Origin: Oscillatoriales cyanobacterium
GTDB taxonomy: Bacteria; Cyanobacteriota; Cyanobacteriia; Cyanobacteriales; Microcoleaceae
Reading direction: 5' to 3'
Length of the DNA stretch: 64,000 nucleotides
NCBI GenBank assembly: GCA_004293365.1
Contig: RDYN01000075.1
Location: 1 to 64,000 of the forward strand
How positions within the stretch are numbered: position 1 is the stretch's first letter; each line of letters begins with the position of its first letter. This document shows, piece after piece, positions 55,600-64,000 of this stretch. The translations under genes and the position numbers were made by a program. The notes under the pieces are model-generated. The model ran no database searches. It was not told where the DNA came from and worked only from the letters and a program-made list of their open reading frames with translations.

Positions 55600-56790
55600 T
55601 CACCGGCTATCAGGCGCGGTGATTCTTGACACTTCATCGGATGATGCTACCGAAGTAGTCTTACTCTTCCTCTGTGTCCATTTAGAGTCGTGGCAATGCC
55701 CTATCCCGACTTTTTGTATATTTCTCGCAGCGTTCTCATCCCTGTCTTGTTCAATGCCACAGTTTAAGCAAAGCACTGAACGAATAGAAAGGTCTAATTT
55801 CCCCCACTTAAACCCGCAGTCCGCACACACTTGGCTGGTTGGTTCCCAGCGACTAATTACTCTAAACTCACGACCAAATTTTTCAGATTTAGCCTTACAC
55901 AAAGCTCGAAATTCGTACCATCCTTGCTGGCTAATTGCTCTGGCAAGTTTGCAGTTTTTGACCAGGCCCGATACATTCAAATCTTCCAAAATAATAGTTT
56001 GGTTTTCACTTACCACTTTGGTTGATAGTTTATGTAGAAAGTCTTTACGCAAGTCGGCAATTTGATTGTGTGTTTTTGCTATTTGAATCCTGGTTTTATG
56101 GCGACGTTTTGAGTCTTTCTGTTGACGTGCTAACTGTTTTTGGAGCTTGCGAACTTTTATGTCTAGCTTTCTATAGCTAGGGCTTTGGGCTTTTTCCCCG
56201 TTACTCATTACAGCAAAAGTTTTAATCCCTAAATCAATACCGACGTTTTGGTTTTGGGCGTCAATACTGATAGGTTGAACTTCTACTACAAAGCTAAGAA
56301 AATAGCGGTTGGCACAATCTTTGACGATCGTTACTGAACTAGGATATGATGGTAGCTCTCTAGACCATATAGGATTGACTATCCCAATTTTGGCTAAATA
56401 AACACCGCCATTTTCCTTCAGGGAAAAGCCACGACGGGTAAGTCTTGCCGATTGGCTGCTAGTCCTTTTTTTGAACTTTGGATAGCCTACTTTACGCCCT
56501 TTCCTCTTTCCCTTGCAAGAATCAAAAAAGTTCTTAAAAGCCGTTTCTAGATCCGCTACAGACTGCTGCAAGGAGACACATGAAACATCTTCCAGCCAAG
56601 CTCTTTCAACGGTTTGCTTTGCCCCAGTTATTACTACTTTTTGAAGCTCTGCCGATTTGGGCTTTTTATCTGACTGTTTGCATAACGCAAGGGCATCATT
56701 CCAGACTACACGAACACAGCCAAACAACTGAGCTAAGCTCTGTCGTTGTTGGTCGGTCGGATAGAAACGGAACTGATACCTTGCTTTCAT
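55600..56790 (-). mobile_element. tnpB: IS200/IS605-type solo element encoding TnpB
   Basis: The 396-residue TnpB is an RNA-guided nuclease, the ancestor of Cas12. It has the RuvC residues in GIDLGIKTFAVMS (Asp), IILEDLNVSG (Glu) and DRDENAARNIQ (Asp), and the zinc finger CADCGFKWG ... CLNCGIEQ. The N-terminal YQFRFYPTDQQRQSLAQLFG is intact, so the protein may be active. No tnpA is next to it, so the copy is of the IS1341 type. A left-end-like hairpin AAAGCCGTCC/GGACGGGGCTT lies at 56862-56887. The guide (omega) RNA should overlap the 3' end, around 55500-55620. Confidence 0.92.
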
Positions 56791-57218
56791 TCCTTCTTGT
56801 TGCTTACTTGCTCTATTGTACTATGACTTGCTAATAAAAGCCGGAAAATTTAAAGACAATTAAAGCCGTCCTAAAAGGACGGGGCTTCAGACTCATTTAT
56901 TTGGTGAAAACTCTTAAACAATCAGGTTTTCCTGTAAGTAATTTGGGAAATGAGGGCGAGTCTCTATTTCAGGCTGAAAACGGCGAAAAGTGCGATCGGC
57001 CTACAAATACACGCCAGAGAGCGTAAATAGGTACGTAGTTGGGCTTGGGCCCTCTTTATATATACGTCTCAAGAGGGACCCAGCCCAACTACATACCACA
57101 TTCACAACATATATGTCAATACTTAAAAATTATAATTTTTGGTAGAATTATCGTTACCAGGCTCTTCCTGGTAACGCAGAGTGGCAAGGAAGAGCCACCA
57201 GCAAAAGTCAGACGGTTC
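56791..57218. other. Gene-free region between tnpB and rre1
   Basis: A tnpB left-end hairpin (56862-56887), a long inverted repeat TAGTTGGGCTTGGGCCCTCT mirrored by AGAGGGACCCAGCCCAACTA (57038-57093), and alternative stems at 57153-57196 below rre1: GTTACCAGG/CCTGGTAAC, or GGCTCTTCC/GGAAGAGCC, which cannot form together. Possible transcript ends, without T-runs. Confidence 0.6.
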
Positions 57219-57911
57219 CTACTTTGTCAAACCGTGTTCGAGAGCGTAGCGAACCAACTCAGTACGGCTGTTAGTACCAGTTTTGCTAAACAAACGGCTG
57301 ACGTACTTTTCCACATTCCGCACGCTAGTTTCCAAACGGCGGGCAATTTCCTTATTCATCAAACCTTGAGCAACCAAATCCAAAACACTTTGCTCTCGCG
57401 GAGTCAAATCAATTTTGACCGACGAACTACTTTGGACGATCGCACTCCGCCCGCTCAGCAAAGACTCAATTCTCGCCATTTGGCTGGCCAAAGCAGCAAT
57501 ATCAGGACTTTCAGCATTGCCGCCCGTCTCCTTAGCCGCCGCGCGCCTCGCCAGCAAATTAGTGACAATTGCCACCAACTCGTCGGGATCGAAGGGCTTA
57601 GAAAGATAAGCATCGCAGCCTGCTTGATAACCTTGAATGCGATCGCCCGTCATCCCCTTAGCCGTCAAAAACACCACCGGCAAAGCCTTATAGCGGGGAT
57701 CTTCCCGCACTTGCTTGAGAAACTGATAACCGTCCACCTGCGGCATCATAATATCTGAAATCACCAAATCAGGATTTATCTGCTGCAAGAGTTCCCAGCC
57801 ATCCCGAGCATTACTGGCAACCTCAACCGAAAAATCGCTATCTTCCAAATAAGCTTGTACCGCTTCCCGCAAACCCGGTTCATCATCTACCAATAATAAT
57901 CTTGCTGACAT
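57219..57911 (-). CDS. rre1: NarL-family response regulator Rre1 (Ycf29-like)
   Basis: A 230-residue response regulator: receiver domain with Asp9/Asp10 (LLLVDDEPGLREAVQAYLED), phospho-acceptor Asp53 (ISDIMMPQVDGY) and Lys106 region (YLSKPFDPDEL), then a linker and a LuxR-type HTH (LTPREQSVLDLVAQGLMNKEIARRLETSVRNVEKYVSRLF). The sequence matches cyanobacterial Rre1 and the plastid Ycf29. In Synechocystis Rre1 acts with Hik2/Hik34 in stress responses. The cognate kinase is not beside it here. Confidence 0.92.
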   Translation of the reverse strand: MSARLLLVDDEPGLREAVQAYLEDSDFSVEVASNARDGWELLQQINPDLVISDIMMPQVDGYQFLKQVREDPRYKALPVVFLTAKGMTGDRIQGYQAGCDAYLSKPFDPDELVAIVTNLLARRAAAKETGGNAESPDIAALASQMARIESLLSGRSAIVQSSSSVKIDLTPREQSVLDLVAQGLMNKEIARRLETSVRNVEKYVSRLFSKTGTNSRTELVRYALEHGLTK

Positions 57912-58432
57912 ATCCCTTACCCTTACGTTTTACCGCTATTATCTTTTAATTTAGCCGAATTCAACTATTTTTTCACTCCATCTATAGAAGCAACTCAAAA
58001 ATTTGCGATCAAACTCTTGAGTTTTGAGTTTGGTTTCGATCGAACGATTAGAAAGTTATTATAGCGGTTTTCAGTTGAGTGAATTACAGATGCTCGGCTT
58101 TGGACGCGGCGCCGTGTCCAAAGCCGTGTCAACAATCGCTTAAAACCCTTGATAACTCTCGTTTGTAGCCTCTTGCCCCATCCCCCTAAATCCCCCTACT
58201 CCCCCTAATCGTTGCGGGGACGCAAGAACACTCTTGTCCCCCCCTTATTAAGGGGGGTTAGGGGGGATCTGGCCCTAATCGCTAGACAGAATATCAGCAA
58301 TACGTTTGACGTGTTTGTTGACACGACGAAAGGCAGTGCCTAAGTCTCAAGCTGTATTTCAGAGAATTGAAAACTGCTATAATTTTAAAATTCAAAACTC
58401 AAAACTCACAATTATTCTTGTCTCCTTCGGAC
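57912..58432. repeat. Gene-free region with a poly-C/poly-G repeat
   Basis: Poly-C/poly-G unit at about 58178-58268 (ATCCCCCTAAATCCCCCTA ... TTAAGGGGGGTTAGGGGG). Elsewhere only AT-rich sequence and a GTTTTGAGTTTGG stretch; no gene. Confidence 0.6.
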
Positions 58433-59260
58433 TTAAACTTTTGAACGATCGGTCAAAATTTCATAACCGGTATCCGTCACCAATACAGTATGCTCGAACT
58501 GAGCAGACATAGCATTGTCAACCGTTACAGCAGTCCACTTGTCAGCCAGCGTCCGAGTGTACTTAGAACCCGCATTCAAAATCGGTTCGATCGCCAATGT
58601 CATACCCGATCGCAATTTCACGTTCGGCATTTCCCGGGTGCGGAAATTGAAAACCGACGGTTCCTCGTGCAAATTCCGCCCGACACCGTGGCCGGTAAAC
58701 TCTTCAACAATGCTAAAACCGTTGCTTTTAACATGATCTTCGATCGCACCGGCGAGATCGAGCAAATAAGCGCCCGCCTTGACTTGTTCGATACCTTTAT
58801 AGAGAGCTTCTTCTGCAACTCTAATTAATTTGGCCGATTCCGGTGTCACTTCCACAACTGCGATCGTGATGCAAGAATCGCCGTGAAAACCTTGGTAATA
58901 TGCTCCCGTATCTACTTTCAGAACATCTCCCGCCCGAATTACTTTTTTGGGGCTGGGGATGCCGTGAACAACTTCGTTATTAATGCTAGAACAAATCGAA
59001 CCCGTGAAACCGTGATAGCCTTTAAAACTCGGAGTTGCACCCATTTCGCGGATGCGTCTTTCGGCATAAACATCCAAATCAGCCGTAGTCATTCCCGGTT
59101 TCACAAGTTGAGAAATTTCTTTCAGTACCGTTGCGACTATTTTCGATGCTTGCCGCATAATTTCGATTTCGCGTTCCGACTTAATTTCAATGCCTCGACG
59201 CTGTTTTGTGACTTGGGGTTGTTTAGTTGGTCCAGAAAGCAGACTGCTAAAAATATTCAT
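58433..59260 (-). CDS. map: Methionine aminopeptidase type I
   Basis: A 275-residue pita-bread metalloprotease that removes the N-terminal Met from new proteins. Metal ligands appear in [15 protein letters not shown] (two Asp), [17 protein letters not shown] (His), AIEPILNAG (Glu) and QFEHTVLV (Glu); the substrate His is in [12 protein letters not shown]. An N-terminal extension of about 25 residues precedes [15 protein letters not shown]. Cyanobacteria often have several map genes. Confidence 0.95.
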   Translation of the reverse strand: MNIFSSLLSGPTKQPQVTKQRRGIEIKSEREIEIMRQASKIVATVLKEISQLVKPGMTTADLDVYAERRIREMGATPSFKGYHGFTGSICSSINNEVVHGIPSPKKVIRAGDVLKVDTGAYYQGFHGDSCITIAVVEVTPESAKLIRVAEEALYKGIEQVKAGAYLLDLAGAIEDHVKSNGFSIVEEFTGHGVGRNLHEEPSVFNFRTREMPNVKLRSGMTLAIEPILNAGSKYTRTLADKWTAVTVDNAMSAQFEHTVLVTDTGYEILTDRSKV

Positions 59261-59736
59261 GTATTGAATGTCAGGTAATTTTGTAATTTGAGGGCGGTTG
59301 AAGCCAAAAACGGCAAATATCGGGTTTTTTGGGGAAAAACGGGTGTGTTGTTCCGAGCTGTCGATCGCTCGTCCTTTAAGCTAGCTTAATATTTTTTCAC
59401 AACAACTGACCAAATCCGGCTTAAATACCGCCTCGATCTCGATCGCAGTTCAGTTCGTAGTGCGTCCTGGTGTCCGCAGCATTTTGCATTTTGCGGACAC
59501 CAGGACGCAGTTCAGTTCGTAGTGCGTCCTGGTGTCCGCAGCCAGGACGCACTACGAACGTTACTTATTGCGGTAATCGACCGGACATCATATGACCCCG
59601 CCCCAAAACCGCTACCAACCCCCGCAGGAGAGTTGTGGATCTCCTAAAATTTTAGACTCCTGTTCCTGCTCCCTGATTCTCTGCGCTGCAAGTAAATCTA
59701 AAATCTAAAATCTAAAATCTAAAATCGACTGACTCG
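59261..59736. repeat. Gene-free region with GTGCGTCCTGGTGTCCGC repeats
   Basis: AGTTCGTAGTGCGTCCTGGT units are duplicated at 59451-59560, partly inverted (CCAGGACGCACTACGAAC). A short AAATCTAAAATCTAAAATC run lies just before the next gene end. Confidence 0.75.
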
Positions 59737-61830
59737 CTAAACGGTTTCCACCGCCGAGTCCGGGCGAGCCTCCGAACTCTGGCCTCCTAACTTGATTGGT
59801 TCAACAGCTTTTAGCCTCACCGGATTTCTGAGCATTCCTGCGAGGTTAGTAATTCCTGCAATTAACTGACTTACCTCAACAGGTTTAGATAAGTGCATCT
59901 GGAAACCAGCTTCCAGCGATTGTAGGCGCTCCGACTCTCTCGCGTAAGCCGTCAGGGCGATCGCAGGCATCTTTCCACCGCGGTGCACTTCCATTTCTCT
60001 CACCCGCGCGATCAGCTCATAGCCGTCTGCTTCCGGCATTCCAATGTCGCTCAGCAGCACATCCGGCCAAAAACTCTCCAGTGCAGCTAGAGCTAGAGCC
60101 ACCGATGCTGCCGATCGCACCACAGCTCCTTCCTGTTCCAATAAAGCAATCATAAACTGCCGCGTGTCATCGTCATCATCCACCACCAGCAATTGCAAAT
60201 TAGCCAGAGCTGGGAGAGCCTCTGTCGCCTCATTGAATTCAGAGAAATCATCAAAATCGCCTCCGCCCTGCTCCTGAGCAAGTGGCAGAGAAACCGTAAA
60301 TTTCGCACCACCGCCCGCATTATTCTCTGCGCCCACCTTACCGCCGTGCTGTTCCACCAAGTGACGGACGATCGCCAATCCCAGCCCCAAACCCCCGTAA
60401 GATCTAGTTGTAGTGCTATCAGCTTGGCGGAAGCGATCGAAAACATAAGGCAGAAAATCAGGAGCAATACCAATTCCGCTATCAATTATCTGAATTTGGG
60501 CCTCATCGCCCACTAACTCCAACCGCACCTCTACTTTACCCTCTTCGTCCGTAAACTTAATCGCATTTGAAAGCAAATTCCAGACAACTTGCTGCAAGCG
60601 ATCGATATCGCCTAGAACTTTACCGACATTTGGGCTGCATTCCCATTCTATGACAATTGATTTTGCGCTTGCCAGCGGTCGCAGAGAATCAATTGCCATC
60701 TCAATCACATATTCCAACTGAATCGGATGCAGATTTAAACTTAGTTTCCCGCGCCGAATCCGCGAAACATCTAAAATATCTTCAATGAGCTGCGCCTGAG
60801 ATTTAGCATTGCGCTCAATTGTTTCTAGAGCTTTATCAATAGTTTCTCAGTCAAGCTTCTTAGAACGAAGCAGCCGAGACCAGCCGAGAATGGCATTTAA
60901 AGGAGTACGGAGTTCGTGGGAGAGAATAGCTAAAAATTAATCCTTCATCTGGTTAGCTCTCTCAGCTTCTTGCCGCGCCACTTGTTCGCGAATTAGTCGG
61001 CCGCGTTCGGACTCTGCTTGCTTGCGCTCTGTGACATCTATAACCGTGCCAACGTGACCGATCGGCTTTCCCAAATCCGAAAACATTGGCGACGACTGCA
61101 AGTTAATCCAACGCACAGTTTCCTCGTTATCAACTAATCGAAACTCCTTAGAATATTCCTGACCTTCTTTAATCCAAGCTAACCAATCTGCTACTACGCG
61201 ATCGCGATCTTCAGGATGAACCCACCGCTGCCAAGCTGACGCCAAACTTTCCTCCAAAATTAACCCGGAAATCGCTTCACAGCGCGGATTCATGTAAGTA
61301 CAGCGGCCTGCAACATCAGCTAAGTAAATTCCCAGCGGCGAACAAGCACACAAAGTGCGAAACCGCTCTTCACTTTTACTTAGTTCATGATTAACAGCAG
61401 CTAACTCTGTTGCTTGCCGCTTCACCTCGACTGTTTTTTGGAACAATTCCACAAAAACCTGCACCTTCGATGTCAATATGGACGGTTCCAACGGTTTGAA
61501 GAGGTAATCCACCGCACCCAGAGAATAACCTTTAAACACGTGGGTGTCATTACTGCTGAATGCTGTGATAAAAATAATCGGAGTCGATCGCGATCGATCT
61601 CTTGAGCGAATCAATGTAGCTGTCTCAAATCGATCCATTCCCGGCATCTGCACGTCCAGCAAAATTACCGCAAAATCTTGATTCAGCAGACATTTCAGAG
61701 CCTGGGCCCCCGAAGTTGCTTTGACTAAATTGTAATACGGCTTGTTCAAAATAGCTTCCAGAGCCACCAAATTTTCTGGGCGATCGTCCACCAGAAGGAC
61801 ATTTACTCGATCGGAGTGCTGCACGTTCAT
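59737..61830 (-). pseudogene. Hybrid sensor histidine kinase with two in-frame stops
   Basis: One reading frame runs through the whole span, with TAA at 60939-60937 and TGA at 60849-60847. Domains in order: receiver (VLLVDDRPENLVALEAIL; Asp in VILLDVQMPG), PAS/PAC (RFRTLCACSPLGIYLADVAGR), DHp with the H-box AILSHELRTPLNAILGWSRL, HATPase (WNLLSNAIKFTDEEG, GIGIAPDFL, GGLGLGLAIV) and a second receiver (LLSDIGMPEADGY). The first stop replaces the Glu expected in KDEFLAILSHE. The two stops isolate the H-box from both halves, so phosphorelay is lost unless read through. No frame change occurs. Two ORFs, 60937-61830 and 59737-60717, remain open. Confidence 0.85.
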
Positions 61831-61837
61831 AAATTTT

Positions 61838-62572
61838 TTAATTTTTAATTGTTAGCAAATTAACTAAACACGGAGCGATTTTAGAGAGCGGTAAAATCCA
61901 GTCTACTTCAACATTTGCGATCGCGGACGCGGGCCTTGTCCCGCATAGAGCCGAATCAGGTTCCTCCACAAATGTCAATCCTCCCCCAGCCTTAATTTTT
62001 GCCAGCCCTTCACTGCCATCAGAACTAGCTCCTGTTAAAATTATGCCAATAACTTTCTCCCCAAAAGCATCAGCAGCAGACTCAAACAGCACATCGATAG
62101 AGGGCCGCGCGCGGCAGACAGGAGCCTCAGTTGATAGTGCAAATGTAGGAGAAACGCGATTTAGGATTGGGGATTTGGAATTGTCGATCGGCTCCACCGC
62201 GCTCCTCCATCCTGTAAAGTAATTTTCATCAACGCTAAACAAAGCCTCAGAGGGCGATTCTATCAGCAAGTGATAGTCAGCGGGAGCCAGGTAAATGCGT
62301 CCAGGGGCGATCGGCTCTTTATCTTGGGCCTCCGTGATTTGGAGAGAGCTTTGCTGCTGTAAAAAATCAGAAAGCCTATCCTGAGAACTCTTGTGGCGGT
62401 GTTGGACAATAACCACAGGCAAAGGAAAGCTTTGCGGCAAATCTGCCAGCAAAACCGTCAGAGCCTGTAGCCCTCCCAAAGACGTGCCAACCACCACAAT
62501 TTCAAAATTGTTTTTATTTAATTTTTCGGTACAATTTATCGCTCCTTTCAATTGCTTCATAGTGTTTTTCAT
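61838..62572 (-). CDS. cheB: CheB-type protein-glutamate methylesterase
   Basis: A single-domain CheB (no receiver): FEIVVVGTSLGGLQAL (Ser), VVIVQHRH (His), RARPSIDVLFESAADAFG and IILTGASSDGSEGLAKIKAGGG (Asp). The triad is intact. About 33 residues (NYFTGWRSAVEPIDNSKSPI and following) separate SVDE from PVCRARPSID, where other CheB proteins continue directly; part of that DNA resembles the GATTGGGGATTTGG repeat family. The start is uncertain: the annotated ATG overlaps the cheR end, and MKQLKGAIN four codons later is possible. Confidence 0.85.
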   Translation of the reverse strand: MKNTMKQLKGAINCTEKLNKNNFEIVVVGTSLGGLQALTVLLADLPQSFPLPVVIVQHRHKSSQDRLSDFLQQQSSLQITEAQDKEPIAPGRIYLAPADYHLLIESPSEALFSVDENYFTGWRSAVEPIDNSKSPILNRVSPTFALSTEAPVCRARPSIDVLFESAADAFGEKVIGIILTGASSDGSEGLAKIKAGGGLTFVEEPDSALCGTRPASAIANVEVDWILPLSKIAPCLVNLLTIKN

Positions 62573-63340
62573 AAGGTGTAAAACTGATAGACTCCTGATG
62601 TCCTAATCCTAAAACTCCAAACATTCCCAAGCTCTCATAAAAAAGCTTGTGTACCCGCTATTGGAGGTATGAATTGAAATAAATCATCACATTGCGGCAC
62701 AATATCGCATTAAATTCATTAAAAGAAGTATCCGTTGCTAGGTTGTGGTGAGCAAACACAATGTTATCTTTAAGCGAAGCACCAAAAATAGCATTTTCAT
62801 AGGCAGCAGTGTAATACTCATAAAACGCTCTTTTGCCCCGGCTCGGTGGTAGAGTTGCGTATATTATTGAATTTATCTCACCGGAGAAGTACCAACTTTG
62901 GCTTGTTTAAAAACAAGTTCATTCATGTCAGTAGCGTAAATCCGACAGCGGTCATAAAGCCCTTATTCTTGCAGCAATATTGCCATTGAATAAACTTCTT
63001 ATCCCGTCGAACATCCAGCGTGCCAAATGCGAATAAAAGGATAAGTACGCAGCAACGGCACCACTTTATTTCGGAAACTAATGTAAAAGCTCGGATCGCG
63101 AAACATCGTCGTTACATTGACAGAAATGTCCAGCAGGAAACGGTCTAGGTAAGCCCGATTGTGCAGTACCTTTTCCTGAATTCCAGAAACAGTGGTGAGC
63201 CGTTCCGAGCGAATAGTGTTCCAAATGCGCCGCTTGAGAGAAGCAAGAGCATAATTGCGAAAATCAAATCCGTAATGGCGAAATATTCCCTCTAGTAGGA
63301 GTTGAATTTCGATTGTTTCAAGTTCATGGGTTTCGGGCAT
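62514..63340 (-). pseudogene. cheR: CheR-type methyltransferase, decayed
   Basis: The N-terminal 113 residues (ETIEIQLLLEGIFRHYGFDFRNYALASLKRRI ... FIRIWHAGCSTG) form an open ORF, 62999-63340. The frame then shows stops where the family has Glu or Leu: 63001 (GCSTG-stop-EVYS), 62965, 62875 and 62866. A one-base frameshift lies near 62830 and a TAG at 62660 interrupts SYLQ-RVHKLFYESLG. The rest is clearly CheR (CRIYATDMNELVFKQAK, FNAILCRNVMIYFN, LGMFGVLGLGHQESI), ending YRKIK at 62514. It would methylate chemoreceptor-type Glu residues if intact. Confidence 0.85.
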
Positions 63341-63539
63341 TAGTAATTAGTAATTGGTAATTGGTCATATCACGTGCAGTCGATTACCATAACAAAAACG
63401 GTTCGTAGTGCGGACTTCAGTCCGCAGCCGGAGAGCGGACTGAAGTCCGCACTACGAACAGACAAGTATTCCATCTTCGGTCAATCCGTTACATCCGTTA
63501 CATCCCGCACATTGCTCGCTGCCGAACTTCCTTCTTCCA
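63341..63539. repeat. Intergenic palindromic repeat
   Basis: GGTTCGTAGTGCGGACTTCA is mirrored by TGAAGTCCGCACTACGAAC (63400-63460), with TAATTAGTAATTGG heptamer-like units before it. No gene is seen. Confidence 0.7.
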
Positions 63540-64000
63540 TTATCTATAAAGCCAAACACGCAGCAGCGAGAGCAACTGTTCCGTATCCACAGGTTTAGTA
63601 ATGTAATCAGACGCCCCAGCTTCGATACATTTTTCCCGATCGCCCTTCATAGCCTTCGCAGTCAGAGCAATCATCGGCAGCGAAGCAAATTGAGGCATCT
63701 TGCGAATGGCTTGCATTGTTTCGTAACCGTCCATCTCCGGCATCATCACATCCATCAACACAATATTTATGTCAGGCGTATTTTGCAATTGAGCAATGCC
63801 CTCTCTGCCGTTTTCAGCAAACACAATTTGCATTTGATGGCGCTCCAGCATACTCGTGAGGGCGAAAATATTCCGCATATCGTCGTCAACAATCAAGACT
63901 TTTTTGCCCGCGAGCGTCGCATCTGTTTGATACAATTGCTCTAGCATTTGGCGCTTCGGTGCCGGCAAATTTGCTTGAACTCGGTGCAAGAACAAAGCAG
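63540..64000 (-). CDS. Hybrid histidine kinase, C-terminal part (partial)
   Basis: The visible 150 residues are a C-terminal receiver domain: [22 protein letters not shown], the phospho-Asp in [31 protein letters not shown] and the Lys in [11 protein letters not shown]. The preceding [23 protein letters not shown] linker is typical of large cyanobacterial hybrid kinases, so the gene continues past the right edge. It is the upstream neighbour of cheR and cheB and probably belongs to the same cluster. Confidence 0.88.
   Translation of the reverse strand, partial: ALFLHRVQANLPAPKRQMLEQLYQTDATLAGKKVLIVDDDMRNIFALTSMLERHQMQIVFAENGREGIAQLQNTPDINIVLMDVMMPEMDGYETMQAIRKMPQFASLPMIALTAKAMKGDREKCIEAGASDYITKPVDTEQLLSLLRVWLYR

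Noticed and set aside
57153-57175. Classical terminator for rre1
   Set aside because: The stem is good, but no T-run follows on the minus strand.

Overview
The window looks like a chromosomal segment of a filamentous, non-heterocystous cyanobacterium of the Microcoleus/Oscillatoria type. Evidence: HIP1-like GCGATCGC octamers are very common, there is a phylloquinone (men) pathway, a cyanobacterial division gene (ftn2/zipN), an Rre1/Ycf29-type regulator, large WD40 kinase and STAND proteins, and a dense load of short palindromic, heptanucleotide and poly-C/poly-G interspersed repeats. The genus is an inference; no rRNA or tRNA gene was seen.

Layout. 0-4.2 kb: a truncated aspartic-protease-like ORF, pdhA (-) and ftn2 (+). 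4.5-23.3 kb: a complete type I-D CRISPR-Cas locus. It has an array of 80 repeats and 79 spacers, a leader, and the minus-strand series mntA-hepT-cas10d-csc2-csc1-cas3'-cas6-cas4-cas1-cas2. Divergent from it is a WYL-domain regulator resembling the known I-D repressor Sll7009. An internal start in cas10d probably yields the small subunit Cas11d. Between the two divergent arms I find a compact gene with a sigma70-like promoter, a degenerate mini-CRISPR (two pseudo-repeats sharing the array's Cas6 hairpin and handle) and a terminator. Its guide matches 10 of 11 seed positions, with the mismatch at flipped position 6, next to a GTT PAM 60 bp upstream over its own promoter. This looks like a CreR-type CRISPR autoregulator for a I-D system and is the main finding of the window. 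A 115-bp MITE-like element with a perfect 12-bp target duplication lies upstream of mntA-hepT-cas.

23.6-35.3 kb: a small hypothetical gene, a glutaredoxin, and the phylloquinone cluster menD, menF (-) / menA, menH, menC, menE (+), then a PanE-like reductase and menI (-). menD carries a frameshift in a C8 tract inside repeat-derived sequence, and menE has taken up repeats in frame. menB is absent from the window.

35.5-46.2 kb: a TerB-like protein, a DUF815 ATPase, a TMEM14-like membrane protein, two divergent unknown genes, a Ser/Thr kinase with a seven-bladed WD40 propeller, a 35-residue membrane protein and a GT2 glycosyltransferase. 46.4-57.9 kb: an FdhF/YdeP-type molybdopterin oxidoreductase, a 1732-residue STAND-WD40 protein, a secreted hypothetical, a solo tnpB and rre1. 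58.4-64 kb: map, then a decaying chemotaxis/two-component cluster: a hybrid kinase with two in-frame stops around its H-box, cheB with an in-frame insertion, a cheR pseudogene, and the 3' end of another hybrid kinase.
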